From positions 248,001 to 312,000 of the forward strand of contig NZ_JAPNTZ010000010.1 in assembly GCF_026626335.1 (NCBI RefSeq): a DNA stretch of 64,000 bases, written 5' to 3'. Source of the stretch: Paractinoplanes pyxinae. Lineage in GTDB: Bacteria; Actinomycetota; Actinomycetes; Mycobacteriales; Micromonosporaceae. The notes beneath the pieces were generated by a model. It did not search any database. It worked only from the letters and a program-made list of their open reading frames with translations, and had not been told where the DNA came from. Shown piece by piece: positions 53,128-61,202 of the stretch (positions are counted from its first letter, which is position 1; every line of letters begins with the position of its first letter). Made by a program: the position numbers and the translations under genes.

Positions 53128-54066
53128 ATGGACAACGCCGACATCGTCGAGAACCCGGCCCGGCGCCGCTGCGGCGCCGAGGACGTGCACCGCCGGTTGC
53201 TCAACGAGAGCCTGAACTACCGGCTGAACCGGGCCGCCATCGAGAACCTCGCCTTCGCCTACGCCACCGGGGAGGAACAGCCCGGCCGGACCGGGGTGGT
53301 GACCATTCCGGTGGTCGTCCACGTCGTGCACAGCACCGACGAGCAGAACGTCTCGGACGAGCAGATCGACACCCAGATCGCCGTGCTCAACGAGGACTTC
53401 CGCGCGGCCAACGCCGACCTCAAGGGCGTGCCGCCGGTGTGGCAGGGGCTGGTCGCCGACGCCCGGCTCGAGTTCCGCCGGGCGGACACCGACCCGGACG
53501 GCAACCCGACCACCGGCGTCACCCGGCGCCGCACCGACCGGCGCTCCTTCTCGGACGACGACGCCGTCAAGTTCACCGCCCGGGGCGGCGCCGACGCGTG
53601 GCCGGCCGACCGTTACCTCAACCTCTGGGTCTGCCAGCTCGGCGGCGGCCTGCTGGGCTATGCCCAGTTTCCCGGCGGGCCGCCGGCCACCGACGGCGTG
53701 GTGATCACGTACACCGGATTCGGCACGACCGGCACGGCCGCCGCGCCCTTCAACCTGGGCCGGACCACGACCCACGAGATCGGCCACTGGCTCAACCTCT
53801 TCCACATCGGCGGTGACGACGGCACCGGCTGCAGCGGCACCGACTTCGTGGCGGACACGCCCAACCAGGCCGGGCAGAATTTCGGCACGCCGACCTACCC
53901 GTCGATCACCTGTAACAACGCGCCCGACGGGGACATGTTCATGAACTACATGGACTACACCGACGACGTGGCGATGTTCATGTTCACCAACGGGCAGATC
54001 CTGCGGGTCGAGGCGTGCCTGGCCGGCCCGCGCCAGAGCCTGGTGACACAGGGCGGCGGCCACTAG
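53128..54066 (+). CDS. M43 pappalysin-like zinc metalloprotease
   Basis: 312 residues. Zinc site HEIGHWLNLFH with His216, Glu217, His220 and His226; Met-turn region MNYMDYTDD (272-280). The N-terminal RRRCGAEDVHRRLL holds Cys15 in an RCG context, matching the cysteine-switch of ulilysin-type zymogens. Pro-region ~1-50, catalytic domain ~55-312. No signal peptide is visible, which is unusual for this family. Substrate unknown. Follows the 102-residue gene and ends before a strong terminator. Confidence 0.9.
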   Translation: MDNADIVENPARRRCGAEDVHRRLLNESLNYRLNRAAIENLAFAYATGEEQPGRTGVVTIPVVVHVVHSTDEQNVSDEQIDTQIAVLNEDFRAANADLKGVPPVWQGLVADARLEFRRADTDPDGNPTTGVTRRRTDRRSFSDDDAVKFTARGGADAWPADRYLNLWVCQLGGGLLGYAQFPGGPPATDGVVITYTGFGTTGTAAAPFNLGRTTTHEIGHWLNLFHIGGDDGTGCSGTDFVADTPNQAGQNFGTPTYPSITCNNAPDGDMFMNYMDYTDDVAMFMFTNGQILRVEACLAGPRQSLVTQGGGH

Positions 54067-54188
54067 GACGGCGCCGGTGCGGCCGGTCGCGGGCACACAC
54101 GCCCCGCCTGGGACCGGGCACCGCGCCGGCGCGTCACCAGCGGGGGGCCGGCTGCTGGCCGGCGACCGGCCCCCGAAGGTGGTGGCAC

Positions 54189-54227
54189 CGGTGGGGCCGG
54201 GCGCGCACATCGCGCCCGGCCCCACCG
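54189..54227. terminator. Very strong hairpin between convergent genes
   Basis: CGGTGGGGCCGGGCGCG-CACAT-CGCGCCCGGCCCCACCG, a perfect 17-bp stem. It separates the protease and the Myb-like gene. Confidence 0.85.
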
Positions 54228-54231
54228 ACTG

Positions 54232-54768
54232 TCAATCGGCGGGGTCGCCGGCCGCCGGGCCGGACCCGGCGGGCGGATCACCGGCCGTGGCCTCGCCGGC
54301 GGGCCGCCACCGGCCGCCGGGTGGCAGCTCGCCCAGCATTTCCAGCCGGGCCCGGATGCCGCCGTTGCTGCGCCCGAACTCGGCCATCAGATCGCGCGGG
54401 CGGGCGCCCGCCCGGTAGCGCGCGACCAGGCGTTCATCGTCGGCCGCGGTCCAGCGGACGCCCTGGTTGGGGTGGCGCTCGCGCTGGTCGGGCGGCGGGC
54501 CGGCGGGGGCCGGGGCCGGTGGCGGCTGGGTCATCGCGATGAGGCCGGCCAGGGTGGAGGTGAGCACCCCGGTGAGCGCGGGCAGGTCGGCCGGGGCGAT
54601 GCCGCCGCTGATCTCGCTCACCACGTGACCGTCGCCGTCGCTGCTGACGATGCAGAGGTCGATGCGGTGGTCGTCGGTGGGGAAGGCGGTGACCTGATAG
54701 TCGATCTCGCCGAGCACGAGGCGCCGATCGAGGGTGATGGGGGATGACTGGAGGGCGGTGTCATTCAT
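54232..54768 (-). CDS. Protein with C-terminal Myb/SANT-like helix-turn-helix
   Basis: 178 residues from ATG 54768. N-terminal beta-rich domain (ITLDRRLVLGEIDYQVTAFPTDDHRIDLCIVSSDGDGHVVSEISGGI), a Pro-rich linker (QPPPAPAPAGPPP) and a basic region RWTAADDERLVARYRAGARPRDLMAEFGRSNGGIRARLEMLG (~105-148) that resembles bacterial Myb-like/GcrA-type HTHs. Possible regulator or DNA-binding adaptor; I do not recognise the N-terminal domain. Confidence 0.65.
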   Translation of the reverse strand: MNDTALQSSPITLDRRLVLGEIDYQVTAFPTDDHRIDLCIVSSDGDGHVVSEISGGIAPADLPALTGVLTSTLAGLIAMTQPPPAPAPAGPPPDQRERHPNQGVRWTAADDERLVARYRAGARPRDLMAEFGRSNGGIRARLEMLGELPPGGRWRPAGEATAGDPPAGSGPAAGDPAD

Positions 54769-54824
54769 GACGGTGACCCTAGGGCTACCCTCCGACAGTT
54801 TTCGGCGGCGGCGGGCGGGCGGTC

Positions 54825-55457
54825 TCAGGTGATCCGGCCGGCCAGCACGCGGACGCCCGGGCCGTCGAGTTCGCCGAGCACGACGGCCCGCCCGGTGAGC
54901 GCCATCATCAGCGCCTCGGCCGGCCCGCTGACCAGCGCGCCCTCCCCGTACGCCCAGTCCAGGTCGGTGGCCTCGAAGCGCATCCCGGCCGGCCGCCGGC
55001 GCGGGGTGAACCCGGGCGCCCGGCCGCCGGTCAGGAAGTCCAGCGACATCCGCAGGTGATCGAGGACGAGCCCGTGCGGCAACCCGAGCGGGCGGCGCAT
55101 GTCCTGCCCGTGCACCTGCAGGTCGGTGAGCTGACCGGGGTAGCCCACGATCGGCGGGCGGAAGTCGTCGAACGCCTTGCGGCGCAGCGTCCCGGCCAGC
55201 GCGGCGGGCGTCTGCCCGGCCACCGCGACGGCCAGCAGCGAGTTGGCCCGGTGCAGCCGGAATCCACTGCGGAGCATCGCCCGCAGCGTCGCGCCGGGCG
55301 GCGTCTCGACGGCGGCCACCAGGTGCCCGGCGACCTGCCGGACGGTCCAGTCGCCGCACAGGCTGGGCGTGTCGAGCTGGGCCGGGGTCAACGACTCGAC
55401 CAGGTCGGCCACCCGGCGCCGCTCACCGGCGATCGCCGTCCGCACCGGATCCGTCAC
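54825..55457 (-). CDS. Maleylpyruvate isomerase/DinB-fold family protein
   Basis: 210 residues from GTG 55457. The N-terminal ERRRVADLVESLTPAQLDTPSLCGDWTVRQVAGHLVAAVE is the hallmark of the mycothiol-dependent maleylpyruvate isomerase N-domain family (DinB four-helix fold); VHGQDMRRPLG contributes the second His. Probably binds a metal and uses mycothiol, substrate unknown. Located 57 nt upstream of the Myb-like gene, same strand. Confidence 0.85.
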   Translation of the reverse strand: MTDPVRTAIAGERRRVADLVESLTPAQLDTPSLCGDWTVRQVAGHLVAAVETPPGATLRAMLRSGFRLHRANSLLAVAVAGQTPAALAGTLRRKAFDDFRPPIVGYPGQLTDLQVHGQDMRRPLGLPHGLVLDHLRMSLDFLTGGRAPGFTPRRRPAGMRFEATDLDWAYGEGALVSGPAEALMMALTGRAVVLGELDGPGVRVLAGRIT

Positions 55458-55588
55458 GACGTGCGAAGCACCGGCTCGACCGCATCCACACCGCGAGGCT
55501 ACATCGATCACCATCGGGGGACGTGCCCCGGCGGGCCGGATCGGGCGCCTCCGCTGATTCGTTTCAGAATCGGGGGAAGGAAGAATCG

Positions 55589-55882
55589 GTGAAGGTGATC
55601 ATCGATGGCCGGTTCGTGCTGGACGAGGCCGATCTGCACCGGCGCCTGGCGGGGGCGTTCGGCTACGGTCCGTCGTACCGGCCGGGCCTGAGATCGCTGC
55701 GGGAGCGGCTGGCCGCGGGCGATCCGCGCCCGGTCGAGCTGACCTGGATCCACGCCTCGGTCATCCGGATGGCCCTGGGCCGCGACGCGTTCGACGCGTA
55801 CGTCGCCGCGCTGGAGGCGCTGGAGGCCGCCGACCGGCACAAGCCGTGGAACGAGCGCCTGATCTTCCGAGTGCTGGACTGA
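55589..55882 (+). CDS. Barstar-like protein (orphan)
   Basis: 97 residues from GTG 55589, with GGAAGGAAG upstream. Pattern VIIDGRFVLDEADLHRRLAGAFGYGPSYRPGLRSLRERLAAGDPRPVELTWIHASVIRMALGRDAFDAYVAALEAL follows barstar (I-x-G--I---DLH--L-----P--YG-NLDALWD-L, then V--W). Barstar inhibits barnase-type RNases by plugging the active site. No barnase/colicin-type nuclease is near, so it may be an orphan immunity gene. Confidence 0.7.
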   Translation: MKVIIDGRFVLDEADLHRRLAGAFGYGPSYRPGLRSLRERLAAGDPRPVELTWIHASVIRMALGRDAFDAYVAALEALEAADRHKPWNERLIFRVLD

Positions 55883-56060
55883 GACGAGCCCCGAACCGGC
55901 ACCCGGTTCGCACCCGAGCGGTTTCTCAACCGGCCCGCCCGATCACCGATTGCTGAGAGTGCCGGCGGGATGCCCCACCGGCGGGCGGGCCCCGGTCGGC
56001 ATCCCCCCGGCGATCGGGCCCGCCCTGCGACCGCAGCTTTCATCACCGAGACGAGGGCGC

Positions 56061-56921
56061 ATGCCGGCCGAACTGCACATCGGCATGGACGCCGAGAAAA
56101 CCGTCATTTCCCCGTACGCCGTGAAGGTGCGCACCGGCCGGGCCGTCTGCCACCGCGCCGGCTCCGTCACCGAGGTCGTCCCCGCCGCCCCCACCGGCGT
56201 CACGCCGGAGGCCCGGATGGCCACCGCGTCCCGCCTGAGCTTCGCGCTGATCTTCGTCTCGGCCGTTCTCTACGCCGCCGGCGTGCCCTGGTGGCTGCCG
56301 TTCGCCGCGTCCGTGGCCGCCGTGACCACGGTCTGGTTGCGCCAGTCCCGCGCCGCGCAGGCCACCTCGTTCGAGATCCCGGCCGGCGACGGCGTCCACG
56401 TGCTGGTCACCGAGGAGGAGCGGGCCGTCTTCCGGCGGGCCGTCGGCGTCTCGCGCCGCATCCGCCGCACCTGGCCCGGCCTGCCCGGCATGATCGACCC
56501 CGAGCTGGCCGACCGGTCGCTGACCGGCGCCCTGGACGAGCTCGGCGCCCTGCTCGTACGCCGGCAGGAGCTCCGCCGCCTGCGGGCCGGGATCGACGCC
56601 GTACGCGATCAGGACGTTCCCGCCGACAGCCCGGCCGTCGTGGCCCTGGCCGAGCAGCGCGAGCGGGCCGAGCAGTTGTGGCTCGAGACCGGTGGCGCGG
56701 CCAACCGCATCCTGCGCAGCCTGGACCGGACCGCCCTGGCCGGCGAGGCGTTCCTGCGCGAGCGGGAGATCGGCGAGACCGCCCGGCAAGCCGAGTTCGT
56801 GCTGGCCGGTCTGGCCGACCAGCACCCGGCCCCGGCCACCGAGGCCGGTCCGGAGCTGGCCGACCGTACGGCCGCGGTCATCACTGCTTATCGGGAGCTG
56901 GCGGTAACAGGTCAGCGTTGA
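56061..56921 (+). CDS. Membrane protein with long helical cytosolic domain, unknown
   Basis: 286 residues from ATG 56061 (GAGGG upstream). A polar N-terminal part, two adjacent TM helices (LSFALIFVSAVLYAAGV and WLPFAASVAAVTTVWL), then a coiled-coil-like region (~115-280: FRRAVGVSRRIRRTW...LLVRRQELRRLRAGIDAVRDQ...REIGETARQAEFVLAGL). No family recognised. Its 3' end overlaps the convergent oxidoreductase gene by 41 nt. Confidence 0.65.
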   Translation: MPAELHIGMDAEKTVISPYAVKVRTGRAVCHRAGSVTEVVPAAPTGVTPEARMATASRLSFALIFVSAVLYAAGVPWWLPFAASVAAVTTVWLRQSRAAQATSFEIPAGDGVHVLVTEEERAVFRRAVGVSRRIRRTWPGLPGMIDPELADRSLTGALDELGALLVRRQELRRLRAGIDAVRDQDVPADSPAVVALAEQRERAEQLWLETGGAANRILRSLDRTALAGEAFLREREIGETARQAEFVLAGLADQHPAPATEAGPELADRTAAVITAYRELAVTGQR

Positions 56922-57717
56922 TCATCGCGCCCGCCGTGAGCCCGGCCGCGGCCGAGGTGATCACCTGGGCCATCGGGTCGGCGATGTTGCCGGCCACCCA
57001 CACGCCGTCGACCGCGGTGCGCCCGGTCGGGTCGGTCGCCGGCACGTAGGTGCCGATCCCCATCGGGTGCTCGACGGGTTCGAGCCCGAGCGTGGCCAGG
57101 AACCCGCCGCGGGCCTCGAGCCGGGTGGTCACCACCAGGTAGTCCCGCGCCACCAGGGTGCCGTCGGTCATCCGGACGCCGCCCTCCTCGACCGCGGCGA
57201 TCTCGTCCTGCGCGAGCAGGCGCAGGTCCGGGCTCCACTGCGCCCACAGCCGCATCTTGTGGTCGGTCATCTCCTCGCCCGGCGTCCCGATCACCCCGAT
57301 CGCCTTGCCCCGAACCTCGTAGCCGTGGCAGTAGGGGCAGTGCAGCACGGTCGAGCCCCAGCGCTCGGTCAGCCCGGGCACGTCCGGCAGCACGTCGACG
57401 ACGCCCGCGGTCACCAGCAGCCGCCGCGCCCGGTGGACCGAGCCGTCGGCCAGGGTGACCTCGAAGCCGGGCACGGCCGAGACCACCTCGCCCTCGATCA
57501 CCTTCCCGCCGTACTTCTCCACCTCGGCCCGCCCGGCCGCCCGGAACTCCGCCGGGGTCATCCCGTCGCGGGTCAGGAAGTTGTGGATGCCCTCGGCCGG
57601 GGCGTTCCGGCCCTCGCCGGAGTCGATCACCAGCACCGAGCGCAACGCCCGTCCCAGGGCCACCGCGCCGCTGAGCCCGGCCGGTCCGCCCCCGATCACG
57701 ATCACGTCGTAAGTCAT
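56881..57717 (-). CDS. Thioredoxin-reductase-like FAD/NAD(P) oxidoreductase
   Basis: 278 residues from ATG 57717. FAD motif VIVIGGGPAGLSGA (6-19); a CPYC pair (Cys127, Cys130) in the place of the redox-active CxxC; VAGNIADPMAQVITSAAAG completes the FAD domain. The NADPH motif is weak (VIGTPGEEM), unlike canonical TrxB GxGxxA. No thioredoxin gene adjoins. Possibly a dithiol oxidase of a small molecule, as in holomycin/gliotoxin-type enzymes, or an atypical TrxR. Divergent XRE-cupin regulator. Confidence 0.85.
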   Translation of the reverse strand: MTYDVIVIGGGPAGLSGAVALGRALRSVLVIDSGEGRNAPAEGIHNFLTRDGMTPAEFRAAGRAEVEKYGGKVIEGEVVSAVPGFEVTLADGSVHRARRLLVTAGVVDVLPDVPGLTERWGSTVLHCPYCHGYEVRGKAIGVIGTPGEEMTDHKMRLWAQWSPDLRLLAQDEIAAVEEGGVRMTDGTLVARDYLVVTTRLEARGGFLATLGLEPVEHPMGIGTYVPATDPTGRTAVDGVWVAGNIADPMAQVITSAAAGLTAGAMINADLLPPAPDKQ

Positions 57718-57757
57718 GTCCCCATGGTGGGCACGCCGTGCCGGAAGTGAGAAGGTT

Positions 57758-57776
57758 ATTTGCCATGACGGCAAAT
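57758..57776. promoter_or_regulatory. Perfect inverted repeat over the XRE-cupin start codon
   Basis: ATTTGCC-ATGAC-GGCAAAT is a perfect 7-5-7 dyad whose centre is the ATG of the XRE-cupin gene at 57765. It also lies 41 nt from the divergent oxidoreductase start, so one site could control both genes. Autoregulation is the simplest reading. Confidence 0.7.
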
Positions 57777-58352
57777 GAGGACGTGTTGCGGGAGGTCGGA
57801 CCGCGGCTGCGGGCGTTGCGGCGGGACGCCGGCATCACGCTGACCGCCCTCGCCGACACCACCGGCATCTCGGTCAGCACGCTGTCGCGGCTCGAGTCCG
57901 GGCAGCGCAAGGCGACCCTGGAACTGCTGCTGCCGCTTGCCCGGGCCTACCGGGTGCCGCTGGACGAACTGGTCGGCGCGCCGCCGACCGGCGACCCGCG
58001 GGTGTACGCCCGGCCGATCCACCGGTTCGGTCAGACGATCGTGCCGCTGACCCGCAACCCGGGCGGCCCGCAGGCGTTCAAGCACATCATCCAGGCCGGG
58101 CAGCCTCAGGAGCCCGACCCCAAGACGCACGAGGGCTACGAGTGGCTCTACGTGATGAGCGGCCGGCTGCGGCTGGTCCTCGGCGAGCACGACCTGGTGC
58201 TGCCGGCGGGCGAGGCGGCGGAGTTCGACACCCGGGTGCCGCACTGGTTCGGCAGCGCCGAGGGCCGGGCCGTCGAGTTCCTGTCGATCTTCGACAGTCA
58301 GGGCGCCCGCATCCACGTGCGGGCCCGGCCGAAGCGAGATTCATCCGTCTGA
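57765..58352 (+). CDS. XRE-family regulator with C-terminal cupin domain
   Basis: 195 residues. HTH: VGPRLRALRRDAGITLTALADTTGISVSTLSRLESGQRKATLELLLPLARAY (~8-60). The cupin_2 domain follows (HEGYEWLYVMSGRLRLVLGEHDLVLPAGEAAEFDTRVPHWF, ~125-170). Such regulators sense small ligands or metals and often control the divergent enzyme, here the FAD oxidoreductase. A perfect dyad covers its start codon. Confidence 0.9.
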   Translation: MTANEDVLREVGPRLRALRRDAGITLTALADTTGISVSTLSRLESGQRKATLELLLPLARAYRVPLDELVGAPPTGDPRVYARPIHRFGQTIVPLTRNPGGPQAFKHIIQAGQPQEPDPKTHEGYEWLYVMSGRLRLVLGEHDLVLPAGEAAEFDTRVPHWFGSAEGRAVEFLSIFDSQGARIHVRARPKRDSSV

Positions 58353-58424
58353 GTGACTCGACCGTCACACTCCGAGGACACTACGGTGTCACTCGACATG
58401 CGGATCGACACAGCGGTGGTGGGG

Positions 58425-59087
58425 TCATCCGCCCCGGCGGGCGGTCGACATCTGCCGGGGAACGGTGAGCTGGGGCGCTCGGACGGCACCGAGTGCGTCG
58501 GCCAGCCGCGCCTGCACCACTTCGGCGTCCGGCAGCCGCCACCGGGCCTGCTCGGGCGGCACGGCCCAGCGCACCGGCCCCTCCAGCATCCGGCTCGGCG
58601 CGGCCGGGACCCACGAGCCGAGCCCATGGTGGACGACGTCCAGCCGTTGATCCAATTCGGAGCGCAGCGGCCGGCCGGGCGTGACCAGGAAGATCCAGCG
58701 GCCGGCGGCGGTGACGGCGACGGGCCCGTGCGCGTCGGGCCGCCGGTGGAGGCGTACGGCGCCCAGGGCACGCACCCCGAGGGCGGCCGGCACCTCGAGC
58801 GCGTCGAAGCGGCGCCCGGTCACCAGCAGCACGTTGTACGGCTCGTGCCGCCACCACGCCCGCACCCGGGCCGCCTCAGTGCCGGCCGTCTCCTGCCACG
58901 AGTCCAGCGCCGGGTGGCACGCCATGATCGGGCAGCCCGGCCGGCCGCAGGCGAAGCGGTGACCGGTCAACCGGGCGCCCGGCGTGACCGGCCAGCCGTG
59001 CTCGGCGTACCGCAGTGCGGCCCGGCGCAGACGGCGTCGATCAAGCACCGCCGGCCGCACGAACGGCCGATGGTCGGTCCACCGCAT
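58425..59087 (-). CDS. Bifunctional primase/polymerase N-terminal domain protein
   Basis: 220 residues. Pattern RRAALRYAEHGWPVTPGARLTG...ACHPALDSWQETAGTEAARVRAWWRHEPYNVLLVTGRRFDALEVP is that of the prim-pol N-terminal family in stand-alone actinobacterial form. The usual acidic catalytic pairs are not evident (FDALEVP where enzymes have DxD-type residues), so it may be non-catalytic. No helicase or replicon genes adjoin. Confidence 0.75.
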   Translation of the reverse strand: MRWTDHRPFVRPAVLDRRRLRRAALRYAEHGWPVTPGARLTGHRFACGRPGCPIMACHPALDSWQETAGTEAARVRAWWRHEPYNVLLVTGRRFDALEVPAALGVRALGAVRLHRRPDAHGPVAVTAAGRWIFLVTPGRPLRSELDQRLDVVHHGLGSWVPAAPSRMLEGPVRWAVPPEQARWRLPDAEVVQARLADALGAVRAPQLTVPRQMSTARRGG

Positions 59088-59183
59088 GGCTCGATAACCC
59101 CCGATCTAGGTGGCCCGGTTCTATATCAGCCGGAGACGCCGTATCCAAGCGCGACACACCTCGTTTGTTTCGGCAGATCCACC

Positions 59184-59200
59184 CTTTGCAAGTTGCAAGG
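59184..59200. promoter_or_regulatory. TTGCAA double motif upstream of the XRE regulator
   Basis: CTTTGCAAGTTGCAAGG holds two TTGCAA hexamers one base apart, each self-palindromic, together a near dyad. It is 128 nt before the XRE start and about 100 nt from the divergent prim-pol gene. Candidate operator or activator site; factor unknown. Confidence 0.4.
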
Positions 59201-59327
59201 AAAACTACGAGCATCGGTTAGCAGGCGATCACACACGTTGTGCGACGTACGCGGACGTGCGCGTTCCAGACTGCAGATGACACAAGAGCTCGCCGGCGGG
59301 GGTCGTCGGTGAGCTGGGGGAGGCACC

Positions 59328-60557
59328 GTGGACGAGCTGCCGATCGGCCGCCGCGTCGCCTATTGGCGCGGTCGACGCAAGATGTCCCAGCAGGTCTTCG
59401 CGGACCGGTTGGGAAAGTCCAAGAGCTGGGTCGACAAGGTGGAGCGGGGAGTCCGCCGGCTCGACAAGTTCTCAGTCGTCTACGAGATCGCCGACGTCCT
59501 TCAGGTCGATGTCCAGCTGCTGCTGGGCAAGGACGTGGAACGCCGGCCGGAGACACAGAACTGCATCGACCAGGTCGAGGTTGAGGAGATTCGCGCCGCT
59601 CTGGAGCGTTATGACCAGATGAGCGCGTTCTTCCAGGCGGTGCCACATTCGCCACCGCTGGCGGAGATGCGCAAGGCGGTCAGCCACGCCTGGCTGACCT
59701 ATCAGCACGCCAAGTACGGGGTGCTGGCCCGCACGCTGCCCAAGCTGCTGCGGGACGCCCAGGCCGCGGACAGCGCGTACGCCACCGGCGCCGAGGCCAA
59801 AGAGGCGGCCCACCTGCTGGGCCAGGTCTATCAGATCGCTTCGTCCGCCCTGCGCAAGGTCGGCGAGCACGAGCTGTCGTGGCTGGCGGCCGACCGCTCG
59901 ATCGCCGTCTCGCAGCGGGCCGGTGACCAGCTGCTGGCCGGCCTGGCCAGCTTCCGGGTCGGCAGCGCGCTGCTGGCGCTGGGCCGGGTGCGTCCCGCCC
60001 TCGAGGTCAACGTCAACATCGCGAACCGGCTGGCGCCCGTGCACGAGCCCGCGCACAAGGGTGAGCGCCTGTCCGTGTACGGCATGCTGCTGCTCAACGG
60101 GGCGATGGCCGCGGCCCGGATCGGCGACAGCGCGACCGTGCGCGACCTGCTGTGCGGCGCCGAGCAGGCCTCGCTCGAGCTGGGCGGCGACTTCAACCAC
60201 TACTGGACCAGCTTCGGCCCCACCAACGTGCTGCTGCACCGGTGCGCCGCGGCGGTCGAGCTGGGCGACGGCCGGGGCGCGGTCGACACGCACGAGAAGA
60301 TCGACGTGGTCGGCTTCAACTCGTTGCTGCCGGAGCGCCGGGCGCACCACTTCCTGGACATCGCCCGCGGCTACACCCAGATCGGCAACATCGAGAAGGC
60401 CAGCGAGATGCTGCTCGAGGGCGACCGGCTCGCCCCGTCCGAGATCCGCTGCCGCCCGCTCGCGCACGAGGTTCTTTCCGACGTGCTCCGCCGGACGCGG
60501 GGCACTCCGCCGGCTCCGATAGCGGAGCTGGCCGAGCAGATGGGAGTCGGTGTATGA
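59328..60557 (+). CDS. XRE-family regulator with helical (TPR-like) sensor domain
   Basis: 409 residues from GTG 59328 (GGGGGAGG 4 nt upstream). HTH: LPIGRRVAYWRGRRKMSQQVFADRLGKSKSWVDKVERGVRRLDKFSVVYEIADVL (4-60). The remainder is a helical repeat region (~90-400), as in actinobacterial XRE/TPR regulators that bind signalling molecules or peptides. Its stop overlaps the GTG of the flavoprotein gene (8 nt), so they are coupled and probably function together. Confidence 0.88.
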   Translation: MDELPIGRRVAYWRGRRKMSQQVFADRLGKSKSWVDKVERGVRRLDKFSVVYEIADVLQVDVQLLLGKDVERRPETQNCIDQVEVEEIRAALERYDQMSAFFQAVPHSPPLAEMRKAVSHAWLTYQHAKYGVLARTLPKLLRDAQAADSAYATGAEAKEAAHLLGQVYQIASSALRKVGEHELSWLAADRSIAVSQRAGDQLLAGLASFRVGSALLALGRVRPALEVNVNIANRLAPVHEPAHKGERLSVYGMLLLNGAMAAARIGDSATVRDLLCGAEQASLELGGDFNHYWTSFGPTNVLLHRCAAAVELGDGRGAVDTHEKIDVVGFNSLLPERRAHHFLDIARGYTQIGNIEKASEMLLEGDRLAPSEIRCRPLAHEVLSDVLRRTRGTPPAPIAELAEQMGVGV

Positions 60558-61155
60558 GGTGGGTCCGGACGTGACGATCGGTAACGCCCTGCCCGGTGTG
60601 CTGTACGTCCTGGTCTGCGGTTCTCCGATGGCCCGCGACGTCGGCATCCTGGTCGGCCTGGCCCAGCAGGAAGGCTGGGAGGTCTGCGTGATCACCACCC
60701 CCGACGGGCGCAAGTTCGTCGACGTGGCCGCGCTCCAGGCTCAGACCGGCCATCCCGTACGCACCTACTACAAGAGCCCCGGCGACCCCGACGTGCTGCC
60801 GCAGGCCGACGCGATGATCGTCGCGCCCGCCACGGTCAACACCGTCAACAAGTGGGCCGCCGGGATCACCGACACGCTGGTCCTGGGCCTGCTGGTCGAG
60901 GGCTACGGCTACGGCGTGCCCACGGCCGTCGTCCCGTACACGAACAAGGTCATGGCCCTGCACCCGGCGCTGCACGAGAGTCTGGCCCGGCTGCGTGACT
61001 GGGGCGTGCACGTGCTCTACGGCGAGGACGTGTGCCGGCTCGGCGTACCGGGACAGAGCGACCGGTTTCGCAGCCAGTTCCCCTGGCGGCGGGCGCTGCA
61101 GGCGGTCAGCAGCCCGGTCAGCATGAGCAGCGGCAGCCGGGCCGAACCGGCGTAG
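60550..61155 (+). CDS. Flavoprotein-family (HFCD-like) protein, copy 2
   Basis: 201 residues from GTG 60550 (GTG 60571 is an alternative). LYVLVCGSPMARDVGILVGLAQQEGWEVCVITTPDGRKFVD, HPVRTYYKSPGDPDVLPQADAMIVAPATVNTVNKWAAGITDTL gives the flavoprotein fold with the PATxNTxNKWAxGI block. Paralogous to the protein at 427. Overlap with the XRE regulator indicates a two-gene module. Flavin-dependent decarboxylation or redox on an unknown substrate is possible; the CoaB domain is absent. Confidence 0.85.
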   Translation: MYEVGPDVTIGNALPGVLYVLVCGSPMARDVGILVGLAQQEGWEVCVITTPDGRKFVDVAALQAQTGHPVRTYYKSPGDPDVLPQADAMIVAPATVNTVNKWAAGITDTLVLGLLVEGYGYGVPTAVVPYTNKVMALHPALHESLARLRDWGVHVLYGEDVCRLGVPGQSDRFRSQFPWRRALQAVSSPVSMSSGSRAEPA

Positions 61156-61202
61156 GCCTGTCCCGCCGAACCGGCGACCGCGGCCCGATAGAGTTGGCGG
61201 CC

